A program made the position numbers and the translations under genes. Shown piece after piece: positions 34,140-47,325 of a DNA stretch of 64,000 nucleotides (positions within the stretch are counted from its first letter, which is position 1; the number at the start of each line of letters is the position of its first letter). The stretch is taken from the NCBI GenBank assembly GCA_963082875.1, contig OY720098.1, positions 1,426,001 through 1,490,000 of the forward strand, in the 5' to 3' direction. Under the pieces are notes generated by a model. It saw only the letters and a list, made by a program, of their open reading frames with translations. It did not search any database and was not told the origin of the DNA. This DNA is from Corella eumyota (lineage: Eukaryota > Chordata > Ascidiacea > Phlebobranchia > Corellidae).

Positions 34140-37100
34140 TCATACTGGGTTTAAATCTTCTTTACGCACTAGACCCTCTGACGTATAAGATCGCGTGTAA
34201 ATCATTGTGACGTCATCAGTCTGCCATTCGGGTCGAACAAGCACAATCTTAACAAAAAAATATTTTGCTAAAGTAAGGCTGCTCAAGAATATTTTAAATT
34301 GGAAATTTGATTATAATTAGTTAATTGAAGTTGCTTTTTTTAATTAAAATGGTTTAGCGTTTTATAAATCTATCTTGGTATACTGTTTATTGCAAAAATC
34401 AGTTAAAATTTTTTACCTGGTTTCGTTTTAATTGAATTTCTTTATTACTGTAATCCTTTAAAGTTGTGGAACTGACGCAAGAATAAATTTGTTCTGTCGG
34501 TCGTATTCGCATCACGAAATTCGCGGGAAAAAATCCGGTTTTATCGCCGCTAGTGCCCTGTGCATAATATACGAAACTTTTTAACAATTTAATTAAGAGT
34601 CTATTATAAAATTAATGACATTTAATGACAGCGTTATAAATATGCTCTTCAATTTTTTTTTGATTGAGGATAAACGAAATAAATTAAAACTTACCGTCCA
34701 CCAGGTTTCGTTGTGGTCGTTTGTTAATTTGATGACGTCACCCGCTCTAAATTATCACGTGATAAATTTATATTTTAAACCAAAAATCCTATACAAATTG
34801 TAAATGTAATATTTTCAATAAATAGTTCAATTTTTTTGGTAAAGAAATCCTTTTTAAAGACTTTTTTAAAAACAAATATGATTTTAGTTTGTGATTTTCA
34901 TATGTAATACTACTTACTTAAGACTGATGTCGTTACGTTGTTGGGCTTCATATTTATATAATGCAACAAATAATTTTCCATCTTCAGCAAGTTTATCAAA
35001 CTAGAATAAAAATAAATGTTAGAATTATATCAAGATAAAAAAAACTTTTGTTTTATGTTGCTAGGGAACGTATTTTTGTTTATCATTTTATTTCATTTGG
35101 TAGATGATATAAATTAATGTATATATATATATGACTAATTTGTTTTGTGAGAAAAAAAACAATAATTCAAGTTTTATTTATATACTAAGTTAGAGTTGCT
35201 GTTAGTTAAAACATTTCTTTGATTTAACATTTCCTTGTGTAATATTTTTTTCAGTTGCTACACCACACATGAGGTCGTGGGTTCGATCCCAACTGCTCTC
35301 ATGCTGTAGCACCCTTGAGTAAGGCGCTATAAACGGTATAAAATCCTGCTGAGCCAGAACTTAATCAGCAGCATAATTTCAGGGCAATTATAATCTATAA
35401 TATCCAAAACTGCTAAAAGGCAACTCAAGATTGGGTCGAAGTAACTGATGTTACTTTCGAGGATAAAAATATATACAAAAAAAAACTTTTGTTTAAACAC
35501 TAACTTCAGCTTGTTCTGGTTGAATTGTTTCTTTTTTATCAGTTTCTGCAAAAAATTTAAAAATATTCGAATTTTTATCAATTTTCGTAGTTAAATAAAT
35601 AGGTTGTAAAAACAAACTTTAATATTTGCATTTAAATTATAAATAAAATATACAAAACACTTACTTCTTGATTCCAAGTCCACTGTTTCATTTCGTTTTA
35701 AACAACTGGTTGACTTACTAAGTCGATTCGTCTCGGGTACGACATGACTCGACATATGGGTGGGATCGGAGTACTGTTGTGTGAGTGGCGGCCTTTTCGG
35801 GGCTAAATACGGGCTGTTCGATTGGCAACGGTCCGAGGGTTCAGGGGTTGTGTTTGAACTAGTTGATTCTTGTGAATTGGCTCGAATTGGTGACGAGGTG
35901 TTACCTGAGCGTGGTGTTAAAGTTAAATTGTTGAAATCAGTAAAAATTAGGAAATATTATTCCTTGCTAAAACCCTCTAAAAATTTTGTCACATTTTTAA
36001 ACCTAAATTTTTAAATTTAACCCAGAAATTAAAAAAAAATAATAAAAATTAAAAAAAGAGTTACTAAAATCGGTGTGTTGTTCGTGTTTTTGTGGATACT
36101 TAACTTAATTAAATGGATAAAGATTTTTTATTATAAAAATAATTTAATAAAATTTTTTACTTTCTTTTAGCGATCTCAGTAAATTTCCTTCTTTTAAAAC
36201 TTGGTAAACCGAATCAACTTTTGGTTCTAAAAATATTAAGAATTAAATATTTTTTTGGCTTATAAGAAAAAATAGGTTGTAGTTCTTAAATAAAGATATA
36301 TTTTATGTAAATGGCACAATATTGCAAAGTTTAGATTTAAAAAAATTGATATATTAGAAGCTGTAGTTTCTATGGAACTTATAATCTTTAAAAATTTTTC
36401 TTTTAATTAAAAAAAAACAACTGTTATAACTGCACGCCAACAATAAAACTTTCAAACAAAAAAAAGCTTTAAAATGTGTAAAACTCTTTGAATGTTTGTC
36501 TAATAAAAAGTTTCTAAAGAAGTAATTGTTAGTAATTTTCATGCTTTCAAAATGTTAATTAAGACTCTTACTAAGCAAATGGTTTGATGAATTTTTTGAT
36601 CCTAACATAAATTTAAACATTTTTATTTAAATACAATAAAAATTGAACATTTAAATTAGAGTTTTAAACAGAAATGTGAATATAATATAAATTTGTGTGT
36701 TAAACAGTAAGGTTACCCGAATTTAATTCTTTTTTTGGTGAACTTTGCGATAATTGGCGATTAAAACTGAACGATCCCATCTGTAAATTAAAAAAAAGGA
36801 TTTAATTAAACTTCAAAGACCGTCTCAAAATATTTAAATGCTTAGTTAATAGGAACAGTTGTATTGTTGGTATTTAAGTGTGGTATTCTATGGTTTTAAG
36901 TTCTATTTTTGAGGATATTAGCGACTTTAGTTTTAGCGAGAAAGTAACTATAGTTTTTGGTGTTGTTTATCTCCTTTACAGTTTGTATTTAAGTTATTTT
37001 TTTAGTCTGCTGTTTATTTATTTTTTGAAAACTTGTTAGTTTATTATTGTGTTTGGTATTATTGTATTTCTTAATTACGAACGAATAGTTGTTTTATGTT

Positions 37101-40100
37101 CGGGCTAATCTATGTAAATAATTTACTAATAAAAATCTAAGTTTAATATCTTAAAACTTTTTCTGTTGCTTTACAAATTAATAAACTAATAAATAAATAA
37201 AAGACCTTCATTCCAGCTTTCCTCCAAAACGCTCTCGCGCGGATCGAAATCGGTGATAACGGAGTATTAGGCTCCGATTGACTCTTTCCTCCAGCCGGCA
37301 AGGTTTTATATTTCTCCGTTTCAACACTTGCAGTTGGGTAATCATCGAAAACGTCATTCTGTTCGTATGCAGGAGAAACCGACGCGCGATCTTCTAATAT
37401 AATATCAGACACACCCTGTCCTCGTTCTATATTTAACATAGGTATCTCGCTGGCGCTTCTAGTATGTCTGTGTATATATCTCCGTATGCTACCAAACGAT
37501 TTGTCACGTCGAAGCGGTTTTCGAGACCTTTCCGTGACTTTTTCATCTTTAGATTGAACTTCAGATAAATTTTCGGTACTTTTCTCGCTAATTTGAGTGC
37601 TTGAACCGTTCTCACTTGCTGCGTTTTCCTTAGGCACGAGTTCGAGTGGACCAGTTCGTTCAATAACACAATCTTCGTCGTTTTCAATCGACATCACTTT
37701 TTATTTTTTTAAGGTGATTATTACTTTTTACTGAATCTGCTACAAGAGGTTTTAGCAATATTAAACCACTAAAGTTAATTCTTTAGTAACTATACAATGA
37801 CTGATTTATTTAATTTAACTTTTATATCTTCATAATCAGAAGGTTTCATCTATTATAATAAAGCTTTGGGTTTCTTAATAACCATATACTTTTTAGTAGG
37901 TAGTTAATATTTAAACTTTAATTGAAATCTTTACACTTTTTATAGGCAAAAAAAGGTAATGTTAGTTTTGGCTTATATATATATTTAGACTTTAATTTTA
38001 TCTAACTTGTAAATACATCTTACTAAATGCTGTATTACGTTTGTCTGTGAATACAACTTACTAAACTAAACTAACTAACAGCTCTACAACTTTCTAATAA
38101 ATTAAACTTCATCGCCTAACCTTCTATTGCGTATTCAATTGCATTTAAATGTCATGGGAATTGGGTCTTTAATTTAATCTAAGCATCTCACGCTAATTGA
38201 CAGCATTTTATTACCTATATATACGTTTGTTCTACTTTAGATTCGCCCCTACATATAGGTGTTACTGGTTAACAACTTTCTAACTAAATAGAATTGCTTT
38301 TTATTTTAATTTTTACAAAAATGTTGTTGTATTTTTTTAAAGGTAATTTCGTATACTTTGTTTAAAATTCGCTTTAATTAAAACATAGTGTTTGTTTGTA
38401 ACTTGAACAGTATAATGTTGGATTTCGAAACTTGAAATGTTACTACATTAATTTTTTTTGTTGTTTTTGTTTGATATTAAAAATATTAGAACTGGGTATG
38501 ATTATAATAGATTTTTTTAATTTAGGATTGATGTAATTGGTATGTGTTTTAAATTTGTGCGGACATGGGTTTTAACTCCAACTAAGAAAGTGTTTAATTT
38601 AAACAACTTGAAATTACAAACATAACGGCGAATTCTTGTAGCGCTCTTAAGTTGCCAGAAACCAATCTGCATATTGATCGTATGGCAATATAGCTTATAG
38701 TACCCAAACCAGAATATAGTACCCTTTCAATATTGAGGATAAATAAATAACTGCCGAAGCCAACTTAAGACTGGGTTTGAGTAACATATATCGAAATTTA
38801 AATGTAAAGTTGACATTTTTACGTTAAAGAAAAATGTAAACAAATGCTACTCACCGGGCTACCTTGACATTCGTCGATTTGCGGTACACAACCACTATGA
38901 ATATTTCCTTTACATATTTTACATCTTAACCCTTGTCGTTGGTAACCTGAACACAATAACATAATGTTAATACTAATCTCAGTTTGTCGTATTAGGATTT
39001 TTTTATATGCTGCTTGTTATTTAATTAAGTTTGTTTTTAAATATAATTTACAGTTAACAGATTTTATAAAAATGTTTTTATAAACCGTTAAAGTTTAGTT
39101 AAGTTATTTTTGCAAATTATCAAATGCGCCACTCTATATAAAGCTTTAGATAAGGGTTAGTACACAAACATTAAAAAATGTTAGTAATATTAAAGAAATA
39201 TAAAAAATAAATAATTTGTGGGTTATATGCTTTTTGATTCTATAAACATATATGTCTTATTAGGTATAAATTAGCAAACTATTTTAAACTTTTTCACTAG
39301 AAGCTGTGCATATTAACTTATTATTATTCTTTTGTTATTGTAAACAAAATTTAGAAAGGTTAGTTCACATGCAAATATCATGTTATCATGCTTTAGTCAC
39401 CAGAACTATTATTTTGGGTACAGGGTTCTTCTTTTTCATGGCATTCTATAATAAGTTGGCACTTTATAATTTACTTTTTTATTGTATGTAAATTTTTATT
39501 CTTTTATTTATAGTAAACTTATTTAAATATGTAATTTTTTTGTTCCTTATATAGATTTAAAACTTAATATTTGAAAGTTTGTTATTAATTTGCAGCATTC
39601 AATAACTTTTTTTTATAATTATAGCCTGAAAACAAGCCAATGCTTTTATGTTAAATGCGGCACCAATTTTCTTTGGAGTAACCATATTAAAGGTTTATTA
39701 TTTGTTAAATTTACTTGGGTTAAACTTAGGCAAACGAGCCTTAAATATAATCAACTACATTAAAAATATTTTGTTTTATTAAAGTTGGTACTCACCCACT
39801 AATAAACGGTGACAAACGTCACAAAATGTCGCTTTTTTGAATTGATGATTGATAAATAAGTGTCCATTAGATGACGTGACGTCGTTCGTGTTTTGTTTAT
39901 CGTTGTTGTTATGGTGATGACTCTTTGACCTCAAAAATATCTCAGGCATTGGCACTAAAAAAATATAAAATATTAAAATTTTTATGGATTTACATCAGCG
40001 TGTTAAACCGGTCATGGCATAAGACTGTGAGCTGAAATGATTTCAGGTTTAAGCCGCGCAAATGCCATACTGTTCGTCTTTGAGCCCTGCGTTTACTTAT

Positions 40101-40739
40101 AGCTTAAATACACCAAAGGGTTTCGGGTTCAAGCCGCACCAATGCCACACTATTCGCCCTTGAGTAATCTCTAAACAAGCTTTACCTTAAATGCTTTATT
40201 AATGAAGTAAATAGTTTTTAAAAGTTTGTTTATAAACAAAATGTTTTTTACCACTAAATCGTTTTAAAGATTTCGGTCTTCCTTTCTTTTGCTCTTCCGG
40301 GTCTTTACCACCACCTAACGTCTTCCTTCGCTGATCGTGGTCGAAAATAACATCCTAGAATTAAGATTTTTTATTTAAAAATAATTTACTAAATAATTAA
40401 GTTAACTAATTAAGGCAAACTAATATGTTTTAATTTTAATTGTTTATTACAAATAGCAGAAATGCTTTTGATATTTCGTAAAAGTTGTTTGGCATTTTTG
40501 ATTTGATTTTAAAATTAAATAGTTCTAAATTTTAAAATAAATATTCAATAAAAAAATTGAATTTAAAATAAACAAAAACACAATAATAAAAATCTATATA
40601 AATTGAAAAACAAAAATTAATAAAATAATTTACAAATATTATTTTTATTCTAATAATTTACCTCGATTAAGATTTTGGGAATAATAACTTTATTATTCCA
40701 ATCCGTGTTTTTTCTTAATCCGTTAACTGGAGATTCCAT
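34140..40739 (-). CDS. STAC: STAC family protein (C1 domain and two SH3 domains)
   Basis: Thirteen coding exons are inferred: 40662-40739, 40252-40354, 39796-39954, 38863-38946, 37206-37696, 36717-36780, 36161-36226, 35665-35904, 35505-35545, 34918-35000, 34695-34746, 34417-34557 and 34140-34247, giving about 569 residues. A C1 zinc finger (about 88-138) shows GHLF-(x9)-FCDVC, GLRCKICKGNIHSGC and the final Cys. A long Ser-rich linker (about 140-440) follows. SH3-1 (about 450-515) shows VALYKYEAQQRNDISL, GDVIKL, ETWW and TGFFPANFV. A second SH3-like unit, YSCVSS to GLVRKEDLNPV, ends the protein, as in vertebrate STAC. STAC proteins bind L-type calcium channels through their SH3 and linker regions; STAC3 is needed for muscle excitation-contraction coupling. 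The protein is longer than vertebrate STACs. The exon 4 to 5 junction is uncertain: the in-frame donor CAAG-GTAGCC is weaker than a nearby CCG-GTGAGT. Confidence 0.88.
35245..35475 (+). repeat. tRNA-derived SINE-1 copy
   Basis: The head TTGCTACACCACACATGAGG is followed by GTGGGTTCGATCCCAAC, which contains a consensus RNA polymerase III B box (GGTTCGATCCC) at 35280-35290. The body TGTAGCACCCTTGAGTAAGG, the GGCAACTCAAGATTGGG segment and TAACTGATGTTACTTTCGAG are shared with copies near 31.3 and 38.7 kb. The element lies in a STAC intron in antisense orientation. Confidence 0.82.
38625..38800 (+). repeat. Decayed SINE-1 copy
   Basis: TGTAGCGCTCTTAAGTTGCC, ATTGAGGATAAATAAATAACTGC, and AAGCCAACTTAAGACTGGG followed by TGAGTAACAT recall the body and tail of SINE-1. 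The tRNA-like head is missing or unrecognisable. It is in a STAC intron. Confidence 0.55.
40001..40185 (+). repeat. SINE-2 copy with two tail units
   Basis: The head TTAAACCGGTCATGGCATAAG is followed by TTTCAGGTTTAAGCCGC, then a tail ending TAGCTTAAATACACCAAAGGG and a second unit with TTTCGGGTTCAAGCCGCACC. The order (tRNA-like head, B-box-like motif, tail with box B repeated) defines the family. The copy is in a STAC intron. Confidence 0.8.
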
Positions 40740-43034
40740 ATTCTTATATAAGATTGGTGTTGTTTATACAAAGTTAAATGGTTATTATTTTAGTTGATGT
40801 AAAGTATTAATATACTTGGTTAGAATGCTCTAAAAACAATGTTATTAACATTATAAATTTATGGGTTTAAAAAATTGTAATAATTAAGAGTTTTTTTTAT
40901 GTAACAAAACCTATATTTAAAAGAAAATTTTTATTTAAATTAATTGTTTATTCTGTTTGTACTAAACTATCGTTGGTAATTATATTCGTTTTTTACTTAT
41001 TTAAAAAATATAACGCAGCTTAGTGTAAATTCTTAAAATTATCTTAAAATGCTATACCTAAATAACGCTTGCTATATAGACAATATAGGTTATTATTACC
41101 TAAATTGCATAATACACTTGTTAGTAATATCTTGAATCGCTAAATTTCTAGAATAAATATGCGATAATCTAGTCTTTGGTCCTTTAAATATTTTCACCCC
41201 GTTTCACGTAATACTGTTACGTCATATGTCAATATTTATTATCTTAACTAAATATAGAAATCAATCTTCGAACGCAAAAAATAATTATAGTTAATCGATT
41301 TTTTAAGATAAGACAATATATTAAAAATTCTCGCACGGAAATTTATTAGAATGTTAAATCTATTTTTTAAATGGTTGTTAATTAAAAAAATTATTATAAT
41401 TTAAAAAAATATATTTTATGTTTGAAATGATTTTTAGATTTGTTTTTAGTGATTTATTTTTGTCTTTATTTTTATTGAACGTAATTTTACTAATACCCCA
41501 GTGACCGATATATTAACTTGTTTATTGAAGCGAATATATCATATAATTAGAACCAACCAGATTTAATTAAAAATCCATGTTCAAAATATCTTTATCTAAA
41601 ATATTTATTTTTAAACAAAAAAATATTTAATTTTTTTATATTAAGTAAAACACATAAGGAATATATATATTAAATACTAAATGTTATACATATTAATAAC
41701 CTATGCCAATGGCTGCGTGTGACAAAAAATACAAATGGCAAGATACATGGAAAATTATAAAGCATAAAATATGTGTTAAAAAATATAATTTTAAATTAAT
41801 AGTACCTAACATACACATAAATATATACATGTCTTAGCTAACCTTTATGAATATTATGAAAAGTAGAATTAGTCCAAATAATGTAGCTATACCTCATCGA
41901 AAATGCATCGAATTTTAACTGTTTTATGTTTTGCAATTAGCGTAAATAGCTGTTACTTTAATAAATAAATGTAGCTTATTTATAAAATCTCACTGTATTG
42001 GCTATATATATATATATATATATAAACCTAAATATGTACAACTCTTTATATTCCTGTTTTTGTGCAGAAATTGTTTTAGATAATTAAGCCATGTCTTATA
42101 GTTTTGCTTAAAATCTAGACTTAAAAAGTTTTTTTTTTAAATATTTTTTGTCATCTTTTATTAAATCTTTATCTATTATTTATAACAAATCAATATTAAA
42201 CTTATTCTAAAATTGTTAATTTAAAATCTATACTTAAATTAAAGTAAAGTTAAATAAACAAAATTCTTGTATCATAAAATATTAATTAAATATTGATAAA
42301 ATATTTAAAAAAATTGATTACTAAAACTTAAAAACTTAAAACCTTAAATTTGAATAATTATACGATTTATTATATTTTAAGATCCCGTTTCTTAACCTTA
42401 TTAGTTAAATTAATTATTTTACAATAACTAGTCGGTAGCCTGCCCTACGGTCGACATTTTAATTGTTATGATATGGTCGCAACTCTCAACTAATATTTGC
42501 CTGTAATAAATAACCTGCGCACCACAAACAGCAGTTTTATTATTTTTGTAGGCCTATAAATTAAACATTATGTATACATACCGTTCAATAAACTTCATTC
42601 ATATATATATATATATATATATATGCTTAGGTTTTTTATGTTGTTGATAACTTTATATATTTTGCTTAGCCAACTTATTCAAAAAATGGTCTGCCGATAT
42701 TACGAATAAGACTTAACTACAAATTTTCTCCATCTATAAAAACGTAATCAGTTTTCTTCTATATATCTTAATAAGGTTTACTAATTGCCTGTACTGCCCA
42801 CGGGTTGAAAGTATACACCATGAACTCTATATGTTATTGTTTTATTAGTAATCCTTCAACTATATAGCGTCGACAGGCTTACTTACTTCATGGTTTCAAG
42901 GTTACAAGATGTTATTTTGCTAAGTCGTATTATACCTGATTATATAAAAACCTAATTAGCTAAATATTTACAATAATTACATTAGGTTTTAAAAATGTAG
43001 TTTGTAATATTTTTTGTTTAGCTTCTACGTTTTA

Positions 43035-43100
43035 TATTTAGGTTTCATATGCTGTCTATTACGTTTTACAATTAGGTTTTATATGCTGTCCATATCTATA
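43035..43100. repeat. Short tandem duplication, about 32 bp
   Basis: TTTAGGTTTCATATGCTGTC and ATTAGGTTTTATATGCTGTC are adjacent, near-identical units, each preceded by ACGTTTTA-type sequence. A similar two-copy repeat, AAGATAGCAGTATTTAC, occurs near 43800. Confidence 0.6.
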
Positions 43101-44261
43101 CACGTTAATTAAGCATGGTTTGTTGGAACATATAGATAAATAAACTTAACTTCAAGCTGTAATATTCTACATACAGTATAGGTATTACTAAAACACTTAA
43201 TACACTAGCTTTAAGCAAGCATAAAATCCTCTAAAGCCCGCTATATATACAATGCAATAACGGTTAATGTTCCTGTAGTTTATAAAGTAAATAAGATATG
43301 CTTCAGGTAGTTTATTTAATTATTTATACCTCGCTCGAATTGACGTCCTAAACTTATAAAACCCACAACCTTTTTGCTTATCATCAAACAATAATAATAA
43401 CAACTCTTGCTACATATATGTAGTAGAAAAATCAATATTATAAGATTTAAGACTCAGTGTTGTTAAGTATTTATAACATTAGTATGTGGTTTTATATCGT
43501 TAAGCTGTCGACATCGAGCAGTTGACTTTTCAACACAGTTTTAAACTAATAATACAAGCTATCTATAACATACTGTTTGTGCAAGTTTAAATGTAAAAAA
43601 AAAGATTTTTCACAGTATTATTACCATTAAAAATGTTGTTTTATTTCTAGTTAAGTCGATATAACTTCCTTTGTCGTCTTGTTTTTAGCAATAATAAAGA
43701 AATACGAAAATACTATTTATAAAAAAATAGTATGAAATCTAGTATAATTTCTTTTGTATATTAGATTGTTGATTTTTTGTTTAACTTATAATAAGATAGC
43801 AGTATTTACCTAAGATAGCAGTATTTACGGTAATTTTTCGTTATAACCTGCTCTGATTATATAAATTTGTAGTATATACTAGCTTATAACCACTCTATAT
43901 GTTATCTGCATAACTTTAAAGTTAAACGAAGTGGAGTTGTGCAGTTTGTTTTATATAATTTGTTGTTTTTAATCCTTGCTTTCTTGGGTTGATTATAATT
44001 CAGTTTAATATTCGTTCAAGTTGGGTCATAACCTATAACCACAAATTATGAAAAATTTTATTTAAATAAAGTTGATAAACTTTTAATGCAAACAGTCATA
44101 ACTTATTAGATATATTGAAAAAATTGTTAAATTGAACGGTAAAAATTAAAAACAAGCAGTGTGCTATACTTAAATGTATTAAAACACCTAATTAAGAGGA
44201 AAAATTAATGTGTACAACCTCTTACTTAAAATTTACACTAAAAAAAGATTTTATAATTTTG

Positions 44262-44550
44262 GTAGTGTGGTATACTGCTCTAGGCACTTTATTATGAGCC
44301 GAGCCAAAACGTTTCGGGTTTGAGCCGCACCAATGCCACACTATTTGCCTTTGAGTCTGGTGTTTACAGTTAGCTTAAACACACCAAAAGGTTTCGGGTT
44401 CGGGCCGCACCAATGCAACTTTATTCGTTCTTGGGCCCGGTGTTTACGGTTAGCTTAAACACACCAAAAGGTTTCAGGTTTAAACCGCACCAATGACACA
44501 TTATTCGCCCTTACGCCCTGCGTTTACAAATAGCTCAAAAACCCATCTTT
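44262..44550 (+). repeat. SINE-2 copy with three tail units
   Basis: The head AGTGTGGTATACTGCTCTAGGC leads into TTTCGGGTTTGAGCCGCACC. Two further units of about 80 bp follow, each with GCCGCACCAATG, TTATTCG or TATTTGCC, and TAGCTTAAACACACC. Each unit carries its own B-box-like motif. This is a plus-strand relative of the larger array at 50.1 kb. Confidence 0.82.
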
Positions 44551-45454
44551 TCCCAATAAAAATACAATAAACATTTCACCTTAAGGTAATACGAAAAAAT
44601 ACAAAGTTTTTATGTTTTTTATCAAGGGTCAAACAGAGTTACTATTCTATGTATAGCACGCTAGCTATATTAAGCATGGTCTTATATGGGGAAGGGTGTG
44701 AAATGAGGGCGTATATTGTCTTAATATAAACCTTCTTTGATGATGTATTGGCAGTATTTATATAACTAAACTTTATTTTTAACTTATGATCTTATTTAAT
44801 AAGATTTGATGTTTGACCTAGTAATAATAAATCAGTTAGTAAGTGATGTCATAGATGGAAATAAAGTTTAGAGTTTAATTTAAATATAAAAGTTTAAAAT
44901 ATTTTATGTAAAATGCGCAAAATTAATTAGGATTTTTTAAAAATTTTTTTGTCAAATTTGGGATTTATTAATTTGATTAATTTTTTGCCCTTTTTAAATT
45001 GGTTCATACAAATGTGGTTTTTAGTTTGTAAAACTTGTCCGCTTGGTGGAATAAAGAGTAATTTGACTTTGATTTTTTGATGCTTAAAACTAAAATTTTT
45101 GCAAAACTTATAAATTACAAATTTTGTTTATTTATGAAATTAATTAGGTTGTGGTAGTAACAGTTTCTTTGACGTTTCTTTTTATTGTGGTTAACCGGTT
45201 ATTTTCTAAATCTTCGCGTGGTGCTTATAAACTTGTTTTTGTTTCAAATAATGTAAATTTAAAAGGTTATTGCTGTTGCTTCTTAAAGTTGCCAGGTACT
45301 TTGTAGTTTTGCCAGAATCATTTAAAGACGCTTGCTTATGCGTGAAACCGGTTCATGACAAATTTAAAACTTTTTTATGTGCAACCACTTAATCAACAGT
45401 TCCAATTTTAGTGCACTAATAACTTGATCGCTTTGCCCATTTTGAACTCGCATG

Positions 45455-46010
45455 TAAATTGGGTTTTGGGCATTCTTTACTTTAGGGCACTACAACATGG
45501 TAGCAGTTGATGTGTCAATTATTCACTTAGTCCTTAAGTTACAATTTTAGATTAACTCGTTGGCATTGTTTTTTTATTATTATATATCGATTTTGGGCAA
45601 AGGACCTTACTTAAGAGCGTCACAACATGGAAACACAGTTAATGTTTAAATTTTCCTATGCAGTAATTTTTGTTAAAATTTTGGCTTGCATCAAAGCCCC
45701 AAAGTTGCATTTTTAGTGTTATAATTACTAGGTGGCATCCTTTCATTATAAATATATATAAATCGGTTTTGGGCAAAGGACCTTACCTAAGAGGGTCACA
45801 ATTTGGTAGAAGTTAAAGTTTTTTAATGCCAGTTTGTTAAAATATTGGTTTATTATATGTATATATTTTATTGTAATATTACCGTATTGGCTTTATCTAT
45901 TTCTAACCTTTCATTATATGGGCATATGGCCTTACTTAAGAGCGCTACAGTAAGGCAGAACTGAAGTTTATTTTCCTATAATACATCAACATTTTGACTT
46001 GTTGCATTGT
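45455..46010 (-). repeat. Four-unit tandem array related to SINE-1 (period about 120-175 bp)
   Basis: GGGCACTACAACATGGTAGC, GGACCTTACTTAAGAGCGTC, GGACCTTACCTAAGAGGGTC and GGCCTTACTTAAGAGCGCTA recur near 45485, 45605, 45778 and 45930. Each is followed by an AGTT- or AGTTTA-type segment. GGGCACTACA-CATG--AGCAGT is shared with the minus-strand SINE-1 at 31.3 kb, so these look like tandem derivatives of the SINE-1 body. Confidence 0.6.
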
Positions 46011-46404
46011 ATGCCTTTAAACTTGCGTTAAAATCATGGTGGTCAGTTGTGTTTGACCAAGCTTAAACTTTGCCCACTTACAACTAAGACTGCCCCACAC
46101 ACCGGTCACTTAGTGAGGTATCAGATGACCCAACAGCAAGTGCCTTGAGGCTGTTCATTCTGTCACTTTTGATTGGCAGTTCAAAGCCTGTTTAGGGTTT
46201 AAATTGGTCGCCTGTCTCGAGGTAGAGGCTGGGAAATGATGAAGCGACTTATTCGCAGAGCAAACAAATATGTGACACTTTTTTAAATGCATTAACAACA
46301 TAAATAGACCTACCTGACTGTTGAATAAGTTGCTTAATTCTTTCGCAATAATTTTAAATGGTGTGCCCAGTTTTAGGTTGCCCATGGTCTTACTGTATTT
46401 TTGT

Positions 46405-46640
46405 CTTTGGTTTGGTGACTATATGATGATAAGATATAAAAAAAATTAGAAAATATGTTATGTTTTAAATCATAAAATTGATTTATTTTTTTATTTAATG
46501 TCTTTATTGTTTGTCAAGGACAAATTATAATTGTTTTTTTTTTGTCTTTCTGTTGTTATAATAGGCTATATTATTATGCAGTTATAACTATGGCATGTTT
46601 TAGACGACGAAATTAATTTTGTCATTTTTTTAACAAATAT
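46405..46640. mobile_element. Decayed copy of the 54.8-kb inverted-repeat element
   Basis: TTTGGTTTGGTGACTATATGATG, GTTATGTTTTAAATCATAAAATTGATT and ATGGCATGTTTTAGACG...TTTTGTCATTTTTTT resemble segments of the long inverted repeats at 54.8-55.1 kb. The similarity is patchy, which suggests an old copy. It has no coding capacity. Confidence 0.4.
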
Positions 46641-47325
46641 ATTTCGAATAATATTTAATTTAAGTTATTAATTTCACTAAAAATAAATTTATAGTTTTAC
46701 TAAACAGTATATAAATAATTTAGTAAATCAATTTAAAGGTTAACTTTTATTTCTAATATAGTTTCTTGATTTTTTAAATTTAGTAATTTTAACCATTAAA
46801 TGTGATTGGTTTTCTAATTTTGTTAGTTTAACCATTTTTTTTACATTTTAAGAGTAAAAACAGTCATTTTTATTAACTTTTGTTTTATTAACAACATATG
46901 GCTTTAAATAAAATATAATAAGGAACACAAACACAAAGAAAAATCGTCTTTAAAAAAACTCATGCGAAGTCGTCTTTTTTAAGTTAAATTCGTTTTTATA
47001 GAAATCAAAAAATTAAAAAAAATTAAGATATAATTTTTGTTAATAATTTCATTTCAGTACAAATTAAATAAAGATTATAATAATTAATTAATATATAAAA
47101 TTTGCACAAGTTTTTAAGCTTCTTTCAGGAAAAAAACAACATAATTAAATGTAACATAATTTGGCAAAAAATATTGGATTTTGAAAACAATAATTTTTAA
47201 TTTTATTTAATTTAAAACACTGTTTGGCAAAAAAAAACAATTTTTTTCTAATTTTTGTCATAATTTAAATAAGGAATCCAGTTTAAAAATACTAAATACG
47301 TTAAACGAAATAAATAAAAATATTC

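Larger units (their letters stand above)
40740..47325. other. Hox2-STAC intergenic region
   Basis: This 6.6-kb AT-rich stretch has no gene I can support. It contains (TA)n runs at about 42005-42025 and 42598-42624, a SINE-2 array, a SINE-1-like array and a decayed inverted-repeat fragment. The sequence next to Hox2 must hold its 3' UTR; TTTATT at 47202-47207 (AATAAA on the minus strand) is a possible polyadenylation signal about 120 nt past the stop. Confidence 0.5.

Noticed and set aside
35245-35300. Possible true tRNA gene at the SINE-1 head
   Set aside because: Box B is perfect, but there is no complete cloverleaf or acceptor stem and the body is shared with other SINE copies, so it is a tRNA-derived element rather than a tRNA.
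35760-36014. 84-codon plus-strand frame
   Set aside because: It lies antisense to the STAC linker exon at 35665-35904, which has consistent phase and splice sites, so it is a shadow.
37143-37697. The 184-codon Ser-rich frame as a separate gene
   Set aside because: It exits into the next STAC exon in the correct phase and sits between the C1 and SH3 exons, so it is best treated as the STAC linker exon, with a possible internal start noted.
42000-42630. Alternating TA and AT runs as possible functional elements
   Set aside because: They are simple microsatellites in AT-rich intergenic DNA with no associated signal.
46155-46385. 76-codon minus-strand frame near the decayed inverted-repeat copy
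   Set aside because: It overlaps repeat-derived sequence and shows no domain or splice signals that join it to anything.
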